NCBI GenBank assembly: GCA_035690425.1
Contig: DASSKO010000039.1
Location: 1 to 27,539, forward strand
DNA from: DASSKO01 sp035690425
GTDB lineage: Bacteria; Actinomycetota; Actinomycetes; Propionibacteriales; Nocardioidaceae
Reading direction: 5' to 3'
DNA: 27,539 nucleotides
Shown one piece after another: positions 23,300-27,539 of the stretch. The position numbers and the translations under genes were made by a program. Positions within the stretch are counted from its first letter, which is position 1; each line of letters begins with the position of its first letter. The notes beneath the pieces were generated by a model. It was not told the origin of the DNA. It did not search any database and saw nothing but the letters and a program-made list of their open reading frames with translations.

Positions 23300-24094
23300 A
23301 TGGGCATCATGAAACGAATGAGCATGGTCTTCCAGACCAAGGCCAACAAGGCTCTGGACCGGGCCGAGGACCCCCGAGAGACGCTCGACTACAGCTACCA
23401 GAAGCAGATGGAGCTGCTGCAGAAGGTGCGCCGCGGAGTGGCCGACGTCGCCACCAGCCGCAAGCGCCTGGAGCTGCAGATGAACCAGCTGCAGCAGCAG
23501 TCCGACAAGTTGCACGGCCAGGCGCAGAAGGCGCTGGAGATGAACCGGGAGGACCTCGCCCGCGAGGCGCTGACCCGGCGCTCCGGGCTGCACGAGCAGC
23601 TGACGTCGTTGCAGCAGCAGCACGCGGGCCTGCAGGCGGAGGAGGAGAAGCTCACCACGGCGTCGCAGCGGTTGCAGGCCAAGGTCGAGGCCTTCCGCAC
23701 CCGCAAGGAGTCGATGAAGGCGACCTATACCGCGGCCGAGGCGCAGACCAAGATCGGCGAGGCCTTCTCCGGCATCTCCGAGGAGATGGGCGACGTGGGC
23801 ATGGCGATGCAGCGCGCCGAGGACAAGACGGCGCAGATGCAGGCCCGTGCCGGTGCCATGGACGAGCTGCTGGCCTCGGGTGCGCTCGATGATGTGACCT
23901 CCAGCGGCCCGCAGGACGACATCGCCCGCGAGCTCGACCAGATGTCGTCCGGCTCCGAGGTCGAGGGCGAGCTGGCAGCGATGAGGGCGCAGCTGTCCGG
24001 CGGTTCGGAGCCCAAGGAGATCTCCGGCGAGCAGTCGGCCTCCGAGGCGCCGGCTGAACCGCGGCAGCAGCGGCCGCAGGGGGAGCAGGCGTGA
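23300..24094 (+). CDS. pspA: PspA/IM30 family envelope-stress protein
   Basis: A 264-residue ESCRT-III-like membrane-remodelling protein that protects the cytoplasmic membrane under stress. It opens MGIMKRMSMVFQTKANKALD, the usual amphipathic membrane-binding helix, then EDPRETLDYSYQKQMELLQKVRRGVADVATSRKRLELQ and a long coiled coil to about residue 160 (Gln/Glu/Lys-rich heptads). The last 70 residues are acidic, Ser/Pro/Gln-rich and probably disordered. ATG 23300 agrees with relatives that begin MSGVMKRMGMIF; the ribosome site is poor. The stop overlaps the next gene (GTGA). With pspAA, htpX and pspAB it forms the actinobacterial PSP-like module. Confidence 0.93.
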   Translation: MGIMKRMSMVFQTKANKALDRAEDPRETLDYSYQKQMELLQKVRRGVADVATSRKRLELQMNQLQQQSDKLHGQAQKALEMNREDLAREALTRRSGLHEQLTSLQQQHAGLQAEEEKLTTASQRLQAKVEAFRTRKESMKATYTAAEAQTKIGEAFSGISEEMGDVGMAMQRAEDKTAQMQARAGAMDELLASGALDDVTSSGPQDDIARELDQMSSGSEVEGELAAMRAQLSGGSEPKEISGEQSASEAPAEPRQQRPQGEQA

Positions 24095-24369
24095 TCATCC
24101 GGATCATGGGCGAGGGGCAGTGGACCCTCGACGACGCCGTGCTGGAGCGTCTCAACGTGCTCGATGCGAACGTCGAGGCGGCGGTCGAGGCCGGCGACGA
24201 CGCCACCTTCTCCGTTGCGCTCGGTGAGCTGCTCGAGGCTGTCCGTGCCGAGGGTGCGCCGGTCGCCGACGAGGAGCTGGTCGACTCCGACCTGATCCTG
24301 CCGCCTGCTGACGCGTCGGTCGACGAGGTGCAGCACCTGCTCGAGGACGACGGCCTCATCCCGGGCTGA
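24091..24369 (+). CDS. PspA-associated protein PspAA
   Basis: A 92-residue acidic protein beginning with GTG inside the pspA stop (GTGA overlap), so its translation is tied to pspA. IIRIMGEGQWTLDDAVLERLNVLDANVEAAVEAGDDATF matches the PspAA domain, a small alpha/beta protein known as a neighbour of pspA in actinobacteria. DADEELVDSDLILPPADASVDEV-type acidic tail ends with DDGLIPG. No membrane segment or signal. It probably binds PspA or helps control its assembly; this comes from family association, not from the sequence. It is followed by 148 bases with an elaborate hairpin pair before htpX. Confidence 0.9.
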   Translation: MIIRIMGEGQWTLDDAVLERLNVLDANVEAAVEAGDDATFSVALGELLEAVRAEGAPVADEELVDSDLILPPADASVDEVQHLLEDDGLIPG

Positions 24370-24376
24370 TTCTCGG

Positions 24377-24435
24377 TTGGCACGGGGTGGCCCCGTGACG
24401 GACCTATTGGCATGGGGCCACCCCGTGCCAATAGG
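24377..24435. repeat. two tandem hairpins that can also form one long hairpin
   Basis: Hairpin 1: CACGGGG-TGG-CCCCGTG (24381-24397). Hairpin 2: arms 24403-24417 and 24421-24435, 15 bp with a single T-G pair and loop CCA. Alternatively 24377-24394 and 24414-24431 are perfect 18-bp complements with a 19-base loop. The structures are mutually exclusive. No T-tract follows. It separates pspAA from htpX within one presumed transcript and could be an attenuator, RNA-processing site or mobile repeat. Confidence 0.9.
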
Positions 24436-24517
24436 CGACGGGAACAAATCCGTCCACTGGTGCGTACTAGTGGATACGGCCGGCGAGGCCGCGGCGGCGA
24501 GGGAGACGATCAGCCAG

Positions 24518-25408
24518 GTGGCCAGCAGATTCATCAAGGACCGCGGGCTCAGCGCGCGCATGACCGGCGTGATGGCACTGATGGCCGTGCTCTACCTCGG
24601 GTTCATGGCGTTGCTGATCAGCCGCGGCGTGTCCTCGGTGGTGGTCATCGTGGTCGCCGGCGGGTTCGCGGTCGGGCAGTGGTACTTCTCCGACAAGGTC
24701 GCGCTGGCCGCCATGCGGGCTCGGGAAGTCAGCCCGCAGCAGGCGCCGGAGCTGCACGGCATGATCGACCGGCTGGTCGCGATGGCCGACATGCCCAAGC
24801 CGCGGGTGTACGTCGCCGACATGGACATGCCCAACGCCTTCGCCACCGGACGCTCTCCCCAGCACTCCGCGGTCTGTGTCACCACCGGCATCCTGCGGCG
24901 GATCGACGCCGAGGAGCTGGAGGGCGTGCTGGCCCACGAGCTCTCCCATGTCGCACACCGGGACGTCGCGGTGATGACGATCGCGTCCTTCCTCGGCGTG
25001 CTCGCCGGTCTGATCACCCGGTGGGGACTGGTCTTCGGTGGCGACCGCAACAACAACGGCGGCGGCGTCCCGTTCCTGGTGATCTGGTTGGTGAGCATCG
25101 CGGTCGCTGCGATCAGCTTCGTGCTCACCCGGGTGCTGAGCCGCTATCGCGAGCTGTGCGCGGACCGCTCGGGCGCCTACCTGACCGGCAAGCCGTCGGA
25201 GCTGGCGAGCGCGTTGACCAAGATCTCCGGTGAGATGGCGCGGATCCCCACCCGTGACCTGCGTAGCCACGACTCGATGAACGCGTTCTTCATCGCCCCG
25301 GCCCTGAAGGGCGCCAGCCTCAACAGCTTGCTCGCGACTCACCCGCCCCTGGAGCAGCGGCTGGACCAGCTGGCCAAGATCTCCGCCGAGCTCGGCCGGC
25401 CGATGTGA
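24518..25408 (+). CDS. htpX: HtpX-like membrane zinc metalloprotease (M48)
   Basis: A 296-residue protease that degrades damaged membrane proteins. Two N-terminal membrane helices (about 15-32 and 36-52), the zinc site HELSH (His140, Glu141, His144), two more helices (about 155-172, 190-208) and the third ligand Glu212 in RELCADRSGAYL; ATHPPLEQRLDQL near the end is typical. GTG 24518 is chosen because relatives start a few residues before (K/R)LTARMT and because upstream in-frame codons lie in the hairpin region and encode nothing familiar; GGGAG lies about 12 bases before it. GTG 24470 is an alternative. It sits in the psp block, where HtpX partners with PspAB in actinobacteria. Confidence 0.9.
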   Translation: MASRFIKDRGLSARMTGVMALMAVLYLGFMALLISRGVSSVVVIVVAGGFAVGQWYFSDKVALAAMRAREVSPQQAPELHGMIDRLVAMADMPKPRVYVADMDMPNAFATGRSPQHSAVCVTTGILRRIDAEELEGVLAHELSHVAHRDVAVMTIASFLGVLAGLITRWGLVFGGDRNNNGGGVPFLVIWLVSIAVAAISFVLTRVLSRYRELCADRSGAYLTGKPSELASALTKISGEMARIPTRDLRSHDSMNAFFIAPALKGASLNSLLATHPPLEQRLDQLAKISAELGRPM

Positions 25409-25458
25409 TGACCCGGACCACGTGTGGCCAGGACTATCTGATGGCCAGGACTATCTGA
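25408..25458 (+). other. possible translated mini-ORF (16 codons) stop-start coupled to htpX
   Basis: The ATG overlaps the htpX stop in TGATG (25406-25410). The frame reads MTRTTCGQDYLMARTI and stops at TGA 25456-25458, which again overlaps the next ATG. It may serve only to carry ribosomes onward; whether the peptide matters is unknown. Confidence 0.4.
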
Positions 25459-25475
25459 TGGCCAGGACTGTTTGA
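25425..25475 (+). repeat. 17-bp tandem repeat, three copies, carrying ribosome site plus ATG
   Basis: TGGCCAGGACTATCTGA at 25425-25441 and 25442-25458 is exact; the third copy (25459-25475) differs at two bases. The sequence just before (25409-25424) resembles a decayed copy. Each copy carries AGGA 7 bases ahead of an ATG (25441, 25458, 25475). The last ATG starts pspAB. A five-codon frame MARTV (25458-25475) links to it by TGATG. Confidence 0.93.
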
Positions 25476-26056
25476 TGGGCCTTCTCGACGCGATCATGGG
25501 CCGGCGTAAGCAGGTCCGGCCCAACCTCGACGCGCTGTTCGCGGTGCCGACGGCTGCGCTGACGCTGCGCACGGCCGCCGGGTTCGAGCCGACGGGCGTG
25601 GGCTCGGTGTGCTATCGCGCCACCGAGGGCGCCGCATTCGCCGACGTCCAAGGCGATGTGCAGCGACTTCTTGACGCCGACGGCGGGCCGAAGGTGGAGA
25701 AGTCCGTCGACGACTTCGGCTTCACCTGGCTGGTGTGCCGCCACGACGCCGCCGACGTCAGCGGCCTCGTGACCGAGCTGCACGCGGTGAACCGCGCGCT
25801 GGAGGACTCCGGCTTCGGCCAGCAGCTGCTCTGCTCGCTGGTCGGTTTCGAGCACGAGGACGGACGCCGCCTCGGGCTGGTCTACTTGTACAAGCGCGGC
25901 ACGTTCTATCCGTTCGCGCCGGCTGCTGGCCCTGGCCCGTCCCAGCAGCGCGACAACGCGCTCGAGCTGCAGATCCGCGGCACGCTCGCGGGCGACCTGC
26001 AGGTCGAGTCCGACCTCTCCCGGTGGCTGGCGATCTGGGGCGCACCGGGGCTGTGA
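25475..26056 (+). CDS. PspA-associated protein PspAB
   Basis: A 193-residue soluble protein starting MGLLDAIMGRRKQVRPNLDALFAVPTAALTLRTAAGFEPTG, which fits the actinobacterial PspAB family, commonly encoded after htpX. The body is alpha/beta with GFTWLVCRHDAADVSGLVTELHAVNRALEDSGFGQQLLCSLVGF and YLYKRGTFYPFAP, ending in DLQVESDLSRWLAIWGAPGL. No signal peptide or membrane helix. The start is the third ATG of a triplicated AGGA-ATG unit and overlaps the stop of a five-codon frame, so initiation probably depends on ribosomes arriving from htpX. Its precise role in the stress response is not known. Confidence 0.87.
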   Translation: MGLLDAIMGRRKQVRPNLDALFAVPTAALTLRTAAGFEPTGVGSVCYRATEGAAFADVQGDVQRLLDADGGPKVEKSVDDFGFTWLVCRHDAADVSGLVTELHAVNRALEDSGFGQQLLCSLVGFEHEDGRRLGLVYLYKRGTFYPFAPAAGPGPSQQRDNALELQIRGTLAGDLQVESDLSRWLAIWGAPGL

Positions 26057-26091
26057 CCGGGCAGACCTGAGTACGGCGGGGAGGCCGCCAG

Positions 26092-26097
26092 TAGGCT
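26092..26097 (+). promoter_or_regulatory. -10 box of DUF1992 gene
   Basis: TAGGCT ends 8 bases before ATG 26106; no Shine-Dalgarno, so a leaderless or very short leader is likely. No clear -35. Confidence 0.5.
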
Positions 26098-26105
26098 CCG
26101 ACGTC

Positions 26106-26600
26106 ATGGACGGCCGGTACGAAACGTGGGTCGAGCGCCAGATCCGGGAGGCGCAGGAGCGCGGGGAGTTCGACAACCTGCCCGGGTCGGGCAAGCCGCT
26201 GGACTTCCTCGACAAGCCGCATGACGACGACTGGTGGGTCCAGCGGCTGATCGAGCGCGAACAGCTCGACATGACCGCGGCGCTGCCGCCACAGCTCGCG
26301 CTGCGCAGGGAGGCGCAGGACCTGCCCCAACGGCTTCTGCAGGAGCGGACCGAGCAGGCGGTGCGCGACCTGGTCGAGGACTTCAACGCCCGGGTGCGCG
26401 AGCTGTGGAGGCGGCCGATGGAGGGCCCTCTGGTCGCCGTCCGTCCGCTCGACGTGGACCGGCTGGTCGAGCACTGGCACGCACACCGGCCGGCGCCGCC
26501 GCCCGCGTCCGCTGCGCACGTGGACTCGGGGCGTCGGGGTGCCCGGGCACGGCTGACCGAGGTGCTGGAACGGCTGGGCCTGCTGTCTCGACGCAGGTGA
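26106..26600 (+). CDS. DUF1992 (DnaJ homologue subfamily C member 28-like) protein
   Basis: A 164-residue cytoplasmic protein. The first 70 residues, ETWVERQIREAQERGEFDNL then PGSGKPLDFLDKP and DDWWVQRLIEREQLD, are the DUF1992 signature (usually xxERKIREAxxxGEFDNLxGxGKPL). A helical middle (QDLPQRLLQERTEQAVRDLVEDFNARVRELWRRP) follows, and the C-terminal 40 residues are Pro/Ala/Arg-rich. No DnaJ domain is attached despite the family's vertebrate name. ATG 26106 gives the family start. It follows pspAB by 49 bases but has its own TAGGCT box. Function unknown. Confidence 0.92.
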   Translation: MDGRYETWVERQIREAQERGEFDNLPGSGKPLDFLDKPHDDDWWVQRLIEREQLDMTAALPPQLALRREAQDLPQRLLQERTEQAVRDLVEDFNARVRELWRRPMEGPLVAVRPLDVDRLVEHWHAHRPAPPPASAAHVDSGRRGARARLTEVLERLGLLSRRR

Positions 26601-26642
26601 CTCCGCCCGCTCGAGGGGCGGGCCGGGCCCCTGAGGGCGCGT

Positions 26643-27515
26643 TTACAGGAAGTGGCCCGACGGCAGGTAGGGCATCGGCGGCCTCATCGTGCGCAGGGCG
26701 AGGTAACCGCGGTTGTGCACCTCGAGCCCGGCGGCGAGGGCCACGTCGACGGCCCACTCCTGCGCAGCGGTCACATGCCACAGCTCGACCGGTCCGTCAC
26801 CGGCCGCTGCCAGCGACTCCCACAGCAGCCGCGTGGCCGTACGCCGGTTGGTCGCAGCGAGCAGGTGCGCGCCGCCGTCGCCGCGGATGTAGCAGTAGCC
26901 GCTCCCCGTGGTGTGGTCGGACACCACCAGCCGCATCTCTGCGGCCATCACCTCGTGGTCTGCTCCGTGCGCGGCTCCCCGGGTCTGCCGGTCGACGGAG
27001 TTGCACAGGTCGATGTCGGCGACGCTGCCGTCGCGCACCCGGTCCTGGAACGGCAGCGCGGACCGGTCGACGCTGCCCCGCAGCACCATCGTCGGGTGCA
27101 GCGTGAACCCGGCGAGCCGGTAGCGACGGGCGGCGCGGGCATCGTGGGAGGAGCAGATGACGCCGCGCAGGCACCCCTGGCTGTAGCCCAGCGCGGCCTG
27201 AAGCAACGCGGCGCCGACGCCGGCGCCCTGCGCCCGTGGCAGCACGGCGTAGGCGGAGAGTCCCCACAGGCCCTCCCGGCGCAGTGAGGTGGCGACGCCT
27301 ACCAGACCGTTGTCCTCGGCGACCCAGCAGCCGCCACCATCGTGCTCGAGCAGGTGCCGCATCCGCCGTACCCACTGCGCGGACCCAGCGGACGAGCGAC
27401 GCTGCGGTGGGGGCCAGTCGTTGGGCCGGGTGCGCAGGTGCAGGTCCCAGAACACCTCGGCGGTGAGACGTTCCGCGACGTCGACGTCGCCTGCCCGCAT
27501 CGGACGCACCAGCAC
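26643..27515 (-). CDS. GNAT-family N-acetyltransferase, two-domain
   Basis: A 290-residue protein. Domain 1 (about 1-140) is a full GNAT fold: VRPMRAGDVDVAERLTAEVF, strand WVAEDNGLVGVATSLRR, the acetyl-CoA loop in LPRAQGAGVGAALLQAAL (Q/RxxGxG/A) and ARRYRLAGFTLHPTMVLRG. Domain 2 (about 150-290) resembles a degenerate second GNAT repeat without an obvious CoA loop, ending in a strand VHNRGYLALRTM. GTG 27515 is supported by TACAGT ending exactly 6 bases upstream. The last bases of the gene are convergent with DUF1992 (42 bases between). Substrate unknown. Confidence 0.9.
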   Translation of the reverse strand: MLVRPMRAGDVDVAERLTAEVFWDLHLRTRPNDWPPPQRRSSAGSAQWVRRMRHLLEHDGGGCWVAEDNGLVGVATSLRREGLWGLSAYAVLPRAQGAGVGAALLQAALGYSQGCLRGVICSSHDARAARRYRLAGFTLHPTMVLRGSVDRSALPFQDRVRDGSVADIDLCNSVDRQTRGAAHGADHEVMAAEMRLVVSDHTTGSGYCYIRGDGGAHLLAATNRRTATRLLWESLAAAGDGPVELWHVTAAQEWAVDVALAAGLEVHNRGYLALRTMRPPMPYLPSGHFL

Positions 27516-27521
27516 CCGCTC

Positions 27522-27527
27522 ACTGTA
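27522..27527 (-). promoter_or_regulatory. -10 box of GNAT gene, leaderless
   Basis: TACAGT on the minus strand ends 6 bases before GTG 27515. The -35 region falls outside the window. Confidence 0.5.
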
Positions 27528-27539
27528 GTGGTGGGGGGG

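Noticed and set aside
25425..25475. CRISPR or minisatellite reading of the 17-bp repeats
   Set aside because: The repeats are head to tail without spacers and only three copies, and they carry the pspAB start signals.

Overview
The window is about 27.5 kb of high-GC, densely coded DNA from an actinobacterium (Actinomycetota). The organism call rests on gene content: a DUF3043 membrane protein, a PspA-PspAA-HtpX-PspAB block, an SCO2322-type protein beside an ECF transporter, and a lipB / sucB / lpdA / pepA / gcvT neighbourhood with the same order as the Mycobacterium tuberculosis Rv2211c-Rv2218 region. Frequent GTG starts and many apparently leaderless genes (a TAnnnT box ending 6-8 bases before the start codon) also fit. 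Nocardioidaceae or a relative is a guess from gene flavour only. No rRNA, tRNA, CRISPR, prophage or insertion sequence was seen.

Layout. 1-2.5 kb: the 3' end of a NarL-type response regulator, then a two-gene NatAB-like ABC exporter. 2.5-10.2 kb: lipoate and 2-oxo acid dehydrogenase genes on the minus strand (lpdA, sucB, a TIGR01777 epimerase-like gene, lipB), interrupted on the plus strand by an MMPL transporter and a small NTF2-like membrane protein. 10.3-13.3 kb: a divergent pair, a large metzincin-type metalloprotease without a visible signal peptide and a TetR regulator. They are separated by 125 bp holding two perfect 15-bp palindromes that overlap both predicted promoters. 13.4-16.5 kb: a small conserved protein, leucyl aminopeptidase pepA and glycine cleavage gcvT. 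16.5-21.1 kb: a minus-strand operon of an SCO2322-like surface protein, EcfT, a fused double ATPase and an S component, headed by a cobalamin riboswitch, so most likely a vitamin B12 or corrinoid importer. 21.1-22.5 kb: a 68-residue conserved protein and an aldo/keto reductase, converging on a long imperfect inverted repeat. 22.5-26.1 kb: DUF3043, divergent from pspA-pspAA-htpX-pspAB, an envelope-stress module. 26.1 kb to the end: a DUF1992 protein and a GNAT acetyltransferase.

How the parts work together. LipB makes protein-bound octanoate for lipoyl domains such as the two in SucB, Lpd reoxidises the dihydrolipoyl groups, and GcvT works with the lipoylated H protein, so this block is metabolically coherent. 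The metalloprotease/TetR pair looks like an insertion into that conserved block. The most unusual non-coding signals are (i) the tandem TetR operators, (ii) a triplicated Shine-Dalgarno-plus-ATG unit before pspAB that creates stop-start coupled mini-ORFs, (iii) a similar duplication before the ECF S component, and (iv) two elaborate inverted repeats, at 21370-21455 and 24377-24435.
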